Position numbers and translations under genes: made by a program
Shown here: one piece after another, positions 35,529 to 44,368 of the stretch
Layout: each line of letters opens with the position of its first letter
Position numbering within the stretch: the stretch's first letter is position 1
The notes under the pieces: model-generated
What the model saw: the letters and a program-made list of their open reading frames with translations, nothing else
What the model was told of the DNA's origin: nothing
The model's database searches: none
Assembly: GCA_964514105.1 (NCBI GenBank)
Contig: CAZEPJ010000007.1
Coordinates: 22,731 to 86,730, forward strand
Length of the DNA: 64,000 bases
DNA from: CAZEPJ01 sp964514105
GTDB lineage: Bacteria > Desulfobacterota > Desulfocorpusculales > Desulfocorpusculum
Reading direction: 5' to 3'

Positions 35529-37493
35529 ATGGCCAGGAAAGTGCCCCTCTGGGAACCGTCGGAAGCCCGCAAGCGGGACGCCAACATCACCCGTTTCATC
35601 CAGGGCGTCAATTCCCGCCACGGCAAGCGGTTGGAGACGTACGGCGAACTGTACCAGTGGTCGGTGGAGGCCATCCCGGAGTTCTGGGCTGCGGTCTGGG
35701 ACTTCGTGGGGATCAAGGCGTCCAGGAAGTACGACCGGGTGGTGGAGGACCTCAAGGTCTTCCCCGGGACCAAGTGGTTTCCCGGCGCGCGGCTCAACTT
35801 CGCCGAGAACCTGCTGCGCTACCGGGACGACCGCCTGGCGTTCCGATTCGTGGGGGAGACCCAGACCCAGGGCCAGATGACCTACGCACAGCTCTACGAT
35901 ACGGTGGCACGGCTGGCCAAGGCCTTGCGGGAGGTGGGCGTGGTCCCGGGGGACCGGGTGGTGGGGTACATGCCCAACCTCATGGAGACGGCCATTGCCA
36001 TGCTGGCGGCCACCGCCGTGGGGGCCACCTGGTCGTCCTGCGCCACGGATATCGGCGCTCAGGCCGCCCTGGACCGCCTCGGCCAGGTGGAGCCCAAGGT
36101 GATGTTCACGGTGGACGGCTATTTCTACAAGGGGAAGGCCTTCAACGCCTTTGCCAACGCCGCCGAGGTGGCCAGGGCCATACCCTCCCTCAATAAGGTG
36201 GTGGTCGCCTCGTACGCGGGCACCAGCCCCGATCTCACGGCCGTGCCCCATGCGGTCCGGTGGGCCGATTTCCTCGGGGCGGGACCCCAGCCCGAGTTGG
36301 CGTTCGAGCAGCTCCCCTTCGACCACCCCGTGTACATCATGTTTTCCTCGGGCACCACGGGAAAGCCCAAGTGCATGGTGCAGGGAGCCGGCGGCATCCT
36401 CATCAACCAGCTCAAGGAGCTCGTCATCCATACGGACCTCCGGCGCGAGGACACCATCTTCTACATCACCACGTGCAGCTGGATGATGTGGAACTGGCTC
36501 ATCTGCTCGCTGGGGGTGGGGGCCACCGTGGTCCTGTACGACGGCAATCCCATGCACCCGGACGCGGGGGCCATGTGGAAGCTCGCCCAGGACCAGAAGG
36601 TGACCATCTTCGGCCTGAGCGCCAGTTACGTCAACGCGCTGCGGGCGCAGGGGGTCAGCCCCGGCAAGGCGTACGACCTGTCGTGCCTCAAACAGATCTC
36701 CCAGACCGGTTCACCCCTCTCGGCCGAGGGGTTCGAGTACGTGTACCGCGAGATCAAGGAGGACCTTCACTTCAACTCCATCTCCGGGGGCACGGACATC
36801 AACGGATGCTTCGCCATCGGGAGCCCTATCCTGCCGGTGTACGCGGGCGAGCTCCAGGCCCCGGCCCTGGCCATGCGGGTCAAGTCGTACGACGAGAAGG
36901 GCCGCCACGTCTGGGACGCCCAAGGGGAGCTGGTCTGCGAGGCCCCGGCCCCTCCCATGCCCCTTCACTTCTGGAACGATCCCGACGGGGCCAAGTACCG
37001 GGCCGCGTACTTCGAGGTCTACCCCAATGTGTGGCGCCACGGCGACTACATCGTCATGCACAGCGACACCGGCGGCATCACGTTCTACGGCCGCTCCGAC
37101 GCGGTGCTCAAGCCCTCTGGGGTCCGCATCGGGACTGCGGAGATTTACAACCAGGTGGAGAAGCTGCCGGAGGTGGCGGACAGCCTGGCCATCGGGCAGA
37201 ACTGGGAGGGGGATCAGCGGATCATCCTCTTCGTGAAGCTGGCCGAGGGATTTGAGCTCACCGAGGAGCTCAAGAACAAGATCCGCAAGACCCTGCGGGA
37301 AAAGGCCTCGCCCCGCCACGTCCCGGCCTTGATCCTGGAGATGCCCGGTGCACCGTATACCCTGAACATGAAGAAGGTGGAGAGCTCCGTCACCAACATC
37401 ATCCACGGCAGGCCGGTCACCAACCGGGATGCCCTCATGAACCCGGAGGTCCTGGACTACTTCGAGAGGATCCTGCCGGAGATCCAGAAGTAG
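35529..37493 (+). CDS. aacS: Acetoacetyl-CoA synthetase
   Basis: AMP-forming ligase of 654 residues, the usual AacS length. Adenylation loop MFSSGTTGKPKCMVQGAGGI, the family-specific N-terminal half (WFPGARLNFAENLLR), SISGGTDINGCF and C-terminal GDYIVMHSDTGGITFYGRSD are clear; near the C-terminus MPGAPYTLNMKKVES carries the catalytic Lys region. AGGAGGTGAGG precedes the ATG at 35529. It would convert acetoacetate, the expected BKACE product, to acetoacetyl-CoA for thiolysis. Last gene before the next promoter. Confidence 0.95.
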   Translation: MARKVPLWEPSEARKRDANITRFIQGVNSRHGKRLETYGELYQWSVEAIPEFWAAVWDFVGIKASRKYDRVVEDLKVFPGTKWFPGARLNFAENLLRYRDDRLAFRFVGETQTQGQMTYAQLYDTVARLAKALREVGVVPGDRVVGYMPNLMETAIAMLAATAVGATWSSCATDIGAQAALDRLGQVEPKVMFTVDGYFYKGKAFNAFANAAEVARAIPSLNKVVVASYAGTSPDLTAVPHAVRWADFLGAGPQPELAFEQLPFDHPVYIMFSSGTTGKPKCMVQGAGGILINQLKELVIHTDLRREDTIFYITTCSWMMWNWLICSLGVGATVVLYDGNPMHPDAGAMWKLAQDQKVTIFGLSASYVNALRAQGVSPGKAYDLSCLKQISQTGSPLSAEGFEYVYREIKEDLHFNSISGGTDINGCFAIGSPILPVYAGELQAPALAMRVKSYDEKGRHVWDAQGELVCEAPAPPMPLHFWNDPDGAKYRAAYFEVYPNVWRHGDYIVMHSDTGGITFYGRSDAVLKPSGVRIGTAEIYNQVEKLPEVADSLAIGQNWEGDQRIILFVKLAEGFELTEELKNKIRKTLREKASPRHVPALILEMPGAPYTLNMKKVESSVTNIIHGRPVTNRDALMNPEVLDYFERILPEIQK

Positions 37494-37527
37494 GCAGACG
37501 TGTGCCCATCCCGAGGAGGGTCCGGCC

Positions 37528-37557
37528 TTGACACTGCAGGCCGGGCCTTCCTATACT
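37528..37557 (+). promoter_or_regulatory. Sigma70 promoter for second TRAP operon
   Basis: TTGACA, 18-base spacer, TATACT. The -35 hexamer sits inside the inverted repeat CCGGCCT-N9-AGGCCGG (37522-37544), which could be an operator or the terminator stem of the preceding operon. Confidence 0.65.
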
Positions 37558-37682
37558 GAACCCCGCTGGAAGTCCCTCTCGTATCCCTTACATGGATGTG
37601 CCCGGGGTCGTGCAAGGCGAGGCCCGTCCCCTCTGCATGTCTCGGGACGCGGCAAGATCTGGCGAAAGGAGGCTGAGGAGAG

Positions 37683-38774
37683 ATGCGAAAGATCGCTTGT
37701 GCCCTGACAGTGGCGGTCCTCGTGCTGGGGGCGTTCTCCCAGGCGTGGGCCAAGGTGGTGATCAAGGTGGCAAACGCCGGGCCGGCGGCCCCGGACAACC
37801 GGACGGTGAAGGCCGTGGAGGTCTTCAAGGCCATGGTGGAAAAGGGGACCAAGGGCGAGGTGGAGGTCCAGGCCTTTCACGCATCGGCCCTGGGCAATGA
37901 GCGCGAGGCCCTGGAAGGGGTGAAGATGGGGACCATCCAGATGGGGACCCTCTCGTCGGGCCCCGTGCCCGGATTCTTCAAGCCGGTCATGGTCATGGAC
38001 ATCCCCTATCTGTTCTCCAGCGCGCCCGCCGCCTGGCATGCCTTTAACGGGGAGTTCGGGAAGGAGTTCTCCGAGGCGTTTCTCAAGGCCACGGGGGTGC
38101 GGATCCTCTCCATCACCGAGAACGGCTATCGCCATTTCACCAACAACATTCGGGAGATCAAGGGCCCGGGCGACATGAAGGCGCTCAAGATCCGCACCAT
38201 GGAGAACCCCCTCCACATGGAGATGGTCAAGGGGATGGGCGGTTCGCCCACGCCCATCGCGTTCGGGGAGCTGTACACGGCCCTCCAGCAGAAGGTGGTG
38301 GACGGCATGGAGTGCCCGGTGGTGCTCATCCATGACATGAAGTTCTACGAGGTCCAGAAGTATATGGTCCTGGACGGCCACCTGTACAACCCCATCTTCG
38401 TGTTCATCAACGAGGAGTTCTATCAGAAGAAGCTCACAGCGGAGCAGCGCAAGGTCGTGGCGGAGGCGGCCGGTGTGCTGGCGGCGGTGCACAACGGCTT
38501 TTCCCAGCAGGCCAATATCGAGGGGATCCAGAAGCTCAAGGAAAAGGGGATGCAGATCTACCAGCCCACCCGGGACGAGATGGCTCAGTATCGCCAGGCC
38601 ACCCAACCTGGGGGTTTGGCGTATTTGAAGAAGGAGGTGGGCGAGGAGTGGGTGAGCAAGGCCGTGGCCGCGGCCAAGGCCGGCGAGCAGGCGGTGGGCG
38701 GCAAGGCGGACCAGATCATCCAGGAGCACATCAAGCTGGCCAACGACAAGTACAGGGAGTGGGTCAAGAAGTAG
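37683..38774 (+). CDS. dctP: TRAP transporter substrate-binding protein (DctP family) 2
   Basis: A 363-residue periplasmic binding protein with signal peptide MRKIACALTVAVLVLGAFSQ and cleavage near AWA. Typical DctP elements: NREAL-like GNEREALEGVKMGTIQMGTL, the clamp-Arg segment MKALKIRTMENPLHMEMVKG and GVLAAVHNGF. It differs clearly from the first DctP. GAGGAGAG precedes the ATG. Ligand unknown; the co-transcribed aminotransferase suggests an amino acid or 2-oxo acid. Confidence 0.94.
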   Translation: MRKIACALTVAVLVLGAFSQAWAKVVIKVANAGPAAPDNRTVKAVEVFKAMVEKGTKGEVEVQAFHASALGNEREALEGVKMGTIQMGTLSSGPVPGFFKPVMVMDIPYLFSSAPAAWHAFNGEFGKEFSEAFLKATGVRILSITENGYRHFTNNIREIKGPGDMKALKIRTMENPLHMEMVKGMGGSPTPIAFGELYTALQQKVVDGMECPVVLIHDMKFYEVQKYMVLDGHLYNPIFVFINEEFYQKKLTAEQRKVVAEAAGVLAAVHNGFSQQANIEGIQKLKEKGMQIYQPTRDEMAQYRQATQPGGLAYLKKEVGEEWVSKAVAAAKAGEQAVGGKADQIIQEHIKLANDKYREWVKK

Positions 38775-38922
38775 GGAAAGACGAGGGAAAGGGTCCGGGG
38801 GGGCGCAATGGGCGCGGCCCAATCCGCAATCCAGGAGGACGAGGGTCGGGCCCTTCAGCCTGCGGACCACGGCCTGTAGCCCGCGGTCTGCCCCCCCCCA
38901 GCATGGATTGGCGGGGATCTGG

Positions 38923-38953
38923 AAGGCGGGAGGTCGAAGGCCTCCCGCCTTTT
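38923..38953 (+). terminator. Intrinsic terminator between dctP2 and dctQ2
   Basis: Perfect 11-bp stem (AAGGCGGGAGG with CCTCCCGCCTT), 7-base loop, ending in TTTT. Only about 15 bases before the dctQ start, so read-through is needed for permease expression; this matches the hairpin found in the first TRAP operon. Confidence 0.85.
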
Positions 38954-38968
38954 GACGTGGAAGCCGGC

Positions 38969-39499
38969 ATGAGGCGACTTACCCGTTGGGTCAATGGCTT
39001 GGCCGACGCCCTGCGCAAGGCCGGCATGGGGGTCCTGGTGGTGTGCGGGGCGGCCATGTCCATCATCGTCATGCTCCAGATCGTCTTTCGGTTCGTCGTG
39101 TACGTGCCCATCCCGTGGTCCGAGGAGCTGGCCCGCTATCTCATGATCTGGATGGGCATGGTCGGGGCCTTCGTGGCCCTGCGGGAAGGGAGGCACATCG
39201 GGGTCAGCCTCTTCGTGGATCGGCTCCCGCCCAGGATGGGCGCCAGGGTGGTGTTTCTGGTGCGAGCGGCCACCATCCTGTTTCTGCTGGTGGTGGCCCG
39301 GTACGGGATCGCCCTGGCCGTGTTCAACGCGAGCCAGAGGTCGCCTGCCTTGGACATCCCCATGATCTTCCCGTATCTGGCGGTGCCCGTGGGGGCGGTG
39401 CTGATGATCGTGGAATTGACTGCGGATCTTCTGGAGGAGCTCTATCCATCCGGAACGGGGGCCCGGAGGAGGCTCTCGGCGGCGACGCTGGACGGCTGA
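38969..39499 (+). CDS. dctQ: TRAP transporter small permease (DctQ) 2
   Basis: A 176-residue protein with four hydrophobic helices and the family loop PWSEELARYLMIWMGMVGAF followed by REGRHIGVSLFVDRLPPRM, a better match to classical DctQ than the first small permease. ATG at 38969 directly after the terminator hairpin; ribosome site weak (GGAAG). Confidence 0.93.
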   Translation: MRRLTRWVNGLADALRKAGMGVLVVCGAAMSIIVMLQIVFRFVVYVPIPWSEELARYLMIWMGMVGAFVALREGRHIGVSLFVDRLPPRMGARVVFLVRAATILFLLVVARYGIALAVFNASQRSPALDIPMIFPYLAVPVGAVLMIVELTADLLEELYPSGTGARRRLSAATLDG

Positions 39500-39526
39500 G
39501 GCCCGCGGCGGGCGTGGGGGCTGGTC

Positions 39527-40807
39527 ATGCTCTTGCTCATCGGCGGCGTATTCGCCTTGACCCTATTGCTGGGCTTCCCTGTGGCCTTCTGCCTGGGCAT
39601 CACCTCCCTGGCGGCGCTCATCGCCTCGGATGTTTCCCTAAACCTGGCCGCCCAGAGGATCTTCACGGGGATCGACTCGTTCCCGCTCATGGCCGTGCCC
39701 TTCTTTGTCCTGGCCGGCGACATGATGAACGTGGGCGGCACCACGCAGCGGCTCATCTCGTTCTCCAATCTGCTCGTGGGCAAGATCCGGGGCGGCCTGG
39801 CGCATACCACGGTGGTCGCGGCCATGTTCCTGAGCGGCGTGTCGGGCTCCGCAGTGGCCGATGCCTCGGCCATCGGAACGGTGCTCGTCCCGGGGATGGT
39901 CAAGGAGGGCTATGGCAGGGGCTTTTCCGCCGCCCTCACCGCGGCGGCCACGACCATGGGGCCCATCATCCCCCCGTCCATCTTCATGGTCATCATGGGC
40001 GTGACCACGGGGATCTCCATCGGCGCCCTGTTTGCGGCCGGGATGGTACCCGGCATCCTCATGGGCCTGGCCATGATGGCCATGGCCTACTACTTCGCCG
40101 TCAAGCACAACTACCCGCGGGACGAGACCCCGCTCACACGGATTCGGATCTGGAGGGAGTTCCGGACGGCAGGGCCGGCGCTCCTGGCCCCGGTGATCAT
40201 CCTGGGAGGGATTCTGGCCGGCATGTTCACGCCCACCGAGGCCGCCGTGGTGGCTGTTTTCTACGCATTCGTCCTGGGCATGTGGATCTACCGCGAGCTC
40301 AAATGGAAGGACCTGGCGAGGGTCCTGGTAAACAGCGGGGTCACGACGGCCGTGCTCCTGCTGATCATCGGCATGGCCAATATCTTCGCGTGGGTGCTCA
40401 CGGCCGAACAGATCCCCCAACGCATTGCATCGGCCCTGTTGGGATTGACCAGCGATCCGTACGCCATTCTCCTGCTGATCAACGTCGTGCTGCTGGTCGT
40501 GGGGATGTTCATGGAGGGGGGGGCCGCCATCATCATCCTGGCCCCAACCTTGCTGGAGGTGGCCAAGGCCGTGGGGATTCATCCCCTCCACTTCGGGTTC
40601 GTGATGGTCCTCAACCTGTCGGTGGGGCTCATCACCCCGCCGGTGGGGGTCCTCCTGTTTGTGATCTGCGGCATCACCGGGTACTCCTTCTCGCTGGTCA
40701 CCCGCTGGGTCCTGCCTTTCCTGGTCATGGACCTCATTGTGTTGGCCGTCTGCTCGTACTTCCCGGTGGTGGTCATGTGGGTGCCCAGGCTGGTGGGGTA
40801 CGTATGA
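39527..40807 (+). CDS. dctM: TRAP transporter large permease (DctM) 2
   Basis: A 426-residue membrane subunit with the DctM signatures FPLMAVPFFVLAGDMMNVGG, FLSGVSGSAVADASAIG, TMGPIIPPSIFMVIMGVTTG and GLITPPVGVLLFVICGITGY. About 12 helices. Its stop codon overlaps the ATG of the aminotransferase gene by 4 bases, linking import to the enzyme. Confidence 0.96.
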   Translation: MLLLIGGVFALTLLLGFPVAFCLGITSLAALIASDVSLNLAAQRIFTGIDSFPLMAVPFFVLAGDMMNVGGTTQRLISFSNLLVGKIRGGLAHTTVVAAMFLSGVSGSAVADASAIGTVLVPGMVKEGYGRGFSAALTAAATTMGPIIPPSIFMVIMGVTTGISIGALFAAGMVPGILMGLAMMAMAYYFAVKHNYPRDETPLTRIRIWREFRTAGPALLAPVIILGGILAGMFTPTEAAVVAVFYAFVLGMWIYRELKWKDLARVLVNSGVTTAVLLLIIGMANIFAWVLTAEQIPQRIASALLGLTSDPYAILLLINVVLLVVGMFMEGGAAIIILAPTLLEVAKAVGIHPLHFGFVMVLNLSVGLITPPVGVLLFVICGITGYSFSLVTRWVLPFLVMDLIVLAVCSYFPVVVMWVPRLVGYV

Positions 40808-42087
40808 CGCGCAAGTCCACGAAGGGTCCTGTCCGGCGCAAACGAGGCGGGACAGGGTGGGAGGCGGACGCGGGGAGGTGGGTCTCCCGGACGGTGCGCG
40901 AGCTGCGCCCTTCCAAGATCCGGGAGATGTCCCTTCGGGCCGCCAAACTCGACGGCGTCATCTCCCTGGGGATCGGTGAGCCCGATTTCCAGACGGCTCC
41001 GGAGATCTGCCGACGGGCCCTGGCGGATGCCCTGGCGGGCGCCACCCATTACGCCCCCTCCCAGGGGGACCCGGAGCTCCTGGACGCCCTGCGGGGCCAT
41101 ATGGGGGAGTCCTACGGCCTCGCCGTGGCCCCGGAGAACCTCATGGTCACCACCGGCGGGATGGGGGCCCTCACCGCGGTCTTCCGGACCATTCTGAATC
41201 CGGGGGACGAGGTCCTCGTCCCGGAGCCGCACTTTCCCGAGTATCGCGCCCACATCGAGCTGGCCGGGGGCAAGGTGGTGCACGTGCCCACCCGGTTCGA
41301 TCAAGAGTACGTGCTCACGGCCCGTGCCGTGCGGGGAGCCCTCACGGAGCGGGCGAAGGTCCTCCTGCTCAACACCCCCAATAACCCAACGGGCGCGGTG
41401 ATCCCCGGGGCGCAGCTGGACGAACTTGCCGAGCTGGCTCGGGAGAAGGACCTGCTGGTGGTCTGCGACGAGGTGTACGATCAACTCATCTACGACGGCC
41501 GCCGGCACGAATCCATCGCCACCCGTCCGGGCATGGCGGCCCGAAGCCTGGTCATCGGGTCCTTCTCCAAGACGTTCGCCATGACGGGTTGGCGCTTGGG
41601 GTATGCATTCGGCCCCCCCGAGATCATCGCCGAGATGACCAAGGTGGCCGCCTATTACACGTCCTGCGCGGCGTCCGTTTCCCAAAGGGCGGGTCTGGCC
41701 GCGCTGCGCCACGGGCTCAAGGCCGTTGGCCGCATGGTGGCTGCGTTCCAGCGCAGGCGCGATCTGGTCTTCGAGGCCCTGAGCGCCGTGCCCGGGGTGC
41801 GCGTTACCAAGCCGGCAGGCGCCTTCTACATCTTCCCCGACGTGGGGGAGATCACCCGGGATGTGGATCGCTTCGTCCTGGATCTCCTGGATCAGGAGCG
41901 GGTGGTGGTGATCCCCGGGACGCCCTTCGGCCCGTCGGGCAGGACAAGCCTGCGCATGGCCTTCACGGTGGATCTGCCCCTTCTGGAGGAGGCCATGACC
42001 CGCTTTGCGCGCTTCGCGGCTCGACGGCCCCATCGGCCGATGGCGGGAAGTGGGGCTATCCGCCGGGCAGATCAAAGGCGCGGCTGA
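40804..42087 (+). CDS. Class I/II aminotransferase (aspartate aminotransferase family)
   Basis: PLP enzyme of 427 residues. Motifs: ISLGIGEPDFQTAPEI, ATHYAPSQGDPELL, the LLLNTPNNPTGAVI loop, VVCDEVYDQLIYDG and the PLP-lysine segment SFSKTFAMTGWRLGY, with a C-terminal Arg (RTSLRMAF) for the carboxylate. Start at ATG 40804, translationally coupled to dctM. An unusual basic N-terminal extension (TRKSTKGPVRRKR) precedes the fold. The coupling suggests it acts on the imported compound. It ends convergently over the ACT-domain gene by 32 bases. Confidence 0.94.
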   Translation: MTRKSTKGPVRRKRGGTGWEADAGRWVSRTVRELRPSKIREMSLRAAKLDGVISLGIGEPDFQTAPEICRRALADALAGATHYAPSQGDPELLDALRGHMGESYGLAVAPENLMVTTGGMGALTAVFRTILNPGDEVLVPEPHFPEYRAHIELAGGKVVHVPTRFDQEYVLTARAVRGALTERAKVLLLNTPNNPTGAVIPGAQLDELAELAREKDLLVVCDEVYDQLIYDGRRHESIATRPGMAARSLVIGSFSKTFAMTGWRLGYAFGPPEIIAEMTKVAAYYTSCAASVSQRAGLAALRHGLKAVGRMVAAFQRRRDLVFEALSAVPGVRVTKPAGAFYIFPDVGEITRDVDRFVLDLLDQERVVVIPGTPFGPSGRTSLRMAFTVDLPLLEEAMTRFARFAARRPHRPMAGSGAIRRADQRRG

Positions 42088-42580
42088 GGGACTCCACCGC
42101 CGCGGGGAGTTCCTCCTCCAGGATGACGCAACTGATGGTGGAGATGGACGTGCTGATGGACAGGATGTTGATCCGGGCCGACGCCAGGGCCTTGAAGAAG
42201 GTGCCTGCGATCCCGTGGCGCTCCCGGAAATGGGGACCGAAGATGGAGACGGTCCCCACCCCCGCCCGATGCAGGATCTGAGCGAAGCCGATCTCGTCCC
42301 GGGCCTGCTCGAGGAGCGTGACGGCGTCCTTCATGAAGCGCTTCTCCACGCAGAAGGCCACGTGGCTTCGTCCGCGCTCGTCCATGGAGTGGGCGATGAA
42401 TTCCACGTTGATCCGGTGCTGGGCCAGGGTCTGGAAGATGCGCGATGCCACCCCGGGACGATCCACGATCCCCGTGACGTTGATGCCGGCCAGGCCGGTG
42501 GACTGGAGGATCCCACCGATCTTCACCCGCTCCACAGCCCCCCCCGATGCGCGAACAGCCCCGCCGCTGCCTTTTACCAC
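42056..42580 (-). CDS. Tandem ACT-domain protein (aspartokinase C-terminal-like)
   Basis: Regulatory protein of about 174 residues made of two ACT domains: GINVTGIVDRPGVASRIFQTLAQHRINVEFIAHS and GTVSIFGPHFRERHGIAGTFFKALASARINILSIS, matching the effector half of aspartate kinase without the kinase. ACT pairs bind amino acids such as lysine or threonine. Start uncertain: no ATG; GTG at 42580 chosen, GTGs further in and a TTG at 42658 are possible. Lies between the aminotransferase and the divergent Rrf2/cysK operon, so an amino-acid-sensing role is plausible. Confidence 0.8.
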   Translation of the reverse strand: MVKGSGGAVRASGGAVERVKIGGILQSTGLAGINVTGIVDRPGVASRIFQTLAQHRINVEFIAHSMDERGRSHVAFCVEKRFMKDAVTLLEQARDEIGFAQILHRAGVGTVSIFGPHFRERHGIAGTFFKALASARINILSISTSISTISCVILEEELPAAVESLSRAFDLPGG

Positions 42581-42639
42581 AACCGATGGCGTCCTGACAA
42601 CTTTTTGCGTGGGCGTGGGGCAAATCCCCTCAAAAGGGC

Positions 42640-42669
42640 TTGCTTTATAGCCTACCAAGTTTATAAACT
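42640..42669 (+). promoter_or_regulatory. Promoter with palindromic operator for rrf2-cysK
   Basis: TTGCTT, 16-base spacer, TATAAA (42662-42667). The perfect palindrome AGTTTATAAACT (42658-42669) covers the -10 element. A dimeric regulator bound there, such as the Rrf2 protein encoded just downstream, would block transcription. Confidence 0.55.
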
Positions 42670-42695
42670 ATGTCAAACAGCCTGGGAGGCGCGTG

Positions 42696-43112
42696 ATGAA
42701 GTTGTCCACCCGAGGCCGGTATGGAGCCCGCTTCATGCTCGATCTGGCCATGCATGACAGGGGAAAGCCGGTGTTGTTGAAGCAACTGGCCGACCGGCAG
42801 GGTTTATCGGTCAAGTACCTGGAGCAGCTCGTGGGGCCGTTGAGAAGGGCCGGGCTGGTCAGGAGCAAGCGGGGTGTGAGCGGAGGGTTTCACCTGGCGA
42901 GGCCGGCGGAAGAGATCCTCCTGCTGGAGGTGGTGGAGGCGGTGGAAGGCCCCCTGTCGCTGGTGGACTGCGTGATGCACCCCTCCGGCTGCCCCCGCGC
43001 TACGCGTTGCGTCACCATGGAGGTCTGGGCCGAGGCCAGCATGGCCATGCGCCAAGTGCTGTCGAGGATCACCCTGGCGGACCTCATCGGTCGCCACGGC
43101 ACCAAGGGGTGA
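42696..43112 (+). CDS. Rrf2-family transcriptional regulator
   Basis: A 138-residue winged-helix regulator beginning MKLSTRGRYGARFMLDLA, with recognition helix region LSVKYLEQLVGPLRRAGLV and wing RGVSGGFHLARP. Three Cys in C-x6-C-x5-C (CVMHPSGCPRATRC) resemble the [2Fe-2S] site of IscR-like members, with one extra residue in the first interval. ATG at 42696 with GGGAGG six bases upstream. Four bases before cysK, so probably an IscR/CymR-like regulator of cysteine synthesis that also controls itself. Confidence 0.93.
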   Translation: MKLSTRGRYGARFMLDLAMHDRGKPVLLKQLADRQGLSVKYLEQLVGPLRRAGLVRSKRGVSGGFHLARPAEEILLLEVVEAVEGPLSLVDCVMHPSGCPRATRCVTMEVWAEASMAMRQVLSRITLADLIGRHGTKG

Positions 43113-43116
43113 GGGC

Positions 43117-44061
43117 ATGCCCATTTACAACAGCATTGACGAGACCATCGGTCGGACCCCCCTGGTGAGGCTCCGGCGGGTGGCCAGGATGGTGGACGCG
43201 GAGCTTGTGGCCAAGCTCGAGTCGTTCAACCCCTGCCACAGCGTCAAGGACCGCATCGGCGTCAGCATGATCGACGCGGCCGAGCGTGCCGGGAAGGTCA
43301 CGCCGGAGACCGTGATCCTGGAGCCGACGAGCGGAAACACGGGCATCGGGTTGGCCCTGGTCTGCGCTTCCCGGGGATATCCCTTGGTGCTGACCATGCC
43401 CGAGACCATGAGCACGGAGCGCAGGATCCTGCTGCGAGCCCTGGGTGCCAGGCTGGTGTTGACCCCCGGGTCCGAGGGGATGCCCGGGGCCATCCGCAAG
43501 GCGCAGGAGATGGCGTCAGAGGACGGGCGGTACTTCATCCCCCATCAGTTCAGCAATCCGGCCAACCCGGAGATCCACCGCCGCACCACGGCCGAGGAGA
43601 TCTGGCGGGACACCGGGGGGCGGGTGGACATCCTCGTGTCCGGCGTGGGCACCGGAGGGACCATCACCGGCGTATCCGAGGTGATCAAGGCGAGAAAGCC
43701 GTCATTCCGGGCCGTGGCCGTGGAGCCTGCCGAGTCGCCGGTCCTCTCCGGGGGAAAGCCCGGGGCTCACCGCATCCAGGGGATTGGCGCGGGGTTCGTC
43801 CCCCAGGTCCTCAACAGGGAATTGGTGGACGAGGTCATCGCCGTCAAGAGCGACGATGCGGGGAAAATGGCCCGGTGCCTGGCGCGGGACGAGGGGATCC
43901 TCGTGGGGATCTCCAGCGGGGCAGCGGCCTGGGCGGCCCTGGAGGTGGCGGGGCGCGCGGAATCCAGGGGAAAGCTCATCGTCGTGGTCTTCCCGGATAC
44001 GGGCGAACGCTACCTGAGCACCTGGCTCTTCCAGGAGGAGCGGGAGGAGTTGGGGCTGTGA
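43117..44061 (+). CDS. cysK: Cysteine synthase (O-acetylserine sulfhydrylase)
   Basis: PLP enzyme of 314 residues making cysteine from O-acetylserine and sulfide. Start YNSIDETIGRTPLVRL, PLP lysine in NPCHSVKDRIG, the PTSGNTGIGLA substrate loop, the phosphate-binding GVGTGGTITG and GISSGAA are all intact. NPCHS has Cys where NPGGS or NPLSS is common. Start codon 4 bases after the Rrf2 stop, with GGGGTGAGGG upstream. Followed by a long hairpin. Confidence 0.96.
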   Translation: MPIYNSIDETIGRTPLVRLRRVARMVDAELVAKLESFNPCHSVKDRIGVSMIDAAERAGKVTPETVILEPTSGNTGIGLALVCASRGYPLVLTMPETMSTERRILLRALGARLVLTPGSEGMPGAIRKAQEMASEDGRYFIPHQFSNPANPEIHRRTTAEEIWRDTGGRVDILVSGVGTGGTITGVSEVIKARKPSFRAVAVEPAESPVLSGGKPGAHRIQGIGAGFVPQVLNRELVDEVIAVKSDDAGKMARCLARDEGILVGISSGAAAWAALEVAGRAESRGKLIVVVFPDTGERYLSTWLFQEEREELGL

Positions 44062-44106
44062 GCCTCGGGGGCCGTTGACGGGTTCCGAGGCCTTGGGTAT
44101 CATTCA

Positions 44107-44140
44107 CCGAGCGAGGCGCCCTTCAGGGCGCCTCGCTCGG
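44107..44140 (+). terminator. Hairpin after cysK
   Basis: Perfect 15-bp stem (CCGAGCGAGGCGCCC and its complement) with TTCA loop. No T tract follows, so it is either an atypical terminator or a 3'-end stabiliser. Confidence 0.6.
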
Positions 44141-44368
44141 ACTCCATGGGTTCCTGGGCGGCGGGGACTAGGCGGCGTCCATGGGCCGATGGATGGCCAG
44201 GAGAATCCTTCCAGGAAAGGCAGGTGATGGCGATGGGATGGATCATGCGCGGCCCCGGCAAGGGGCATGCACCGGGCAATGCAACGGCCTTCTGGGAGGC
44301 CCTGGGGGACACGATGCCGGGCGCGGGCGGTCCCGTCGCCGCAGCCCGCCATGGACTGGGAGGAGCAG
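44141..44368. other. Leader region of the DUF39 gene
   Basis: 228 bases without a CDS, GC-rich with several short complementary segments. A weak sigma54-like string CGGCAA-N5-ATGCA occurs at 44256-44271. I looked for SAM or SAH riboswitch motifs and could not support one. Confidence 0.35.

Noticed and set aside
38986..40803. Frame continuing upstream of the aminotransferase
   Set aside because: Shadow of dctQ/dctM in another frame; the aminotransferase starts at 40804 by ATGA coupling.
44141..44368. SAM or SAH riboswitch before the DUF39 gene
   Set aside because: No recognisable core motif; only generic GC-rich pairing.
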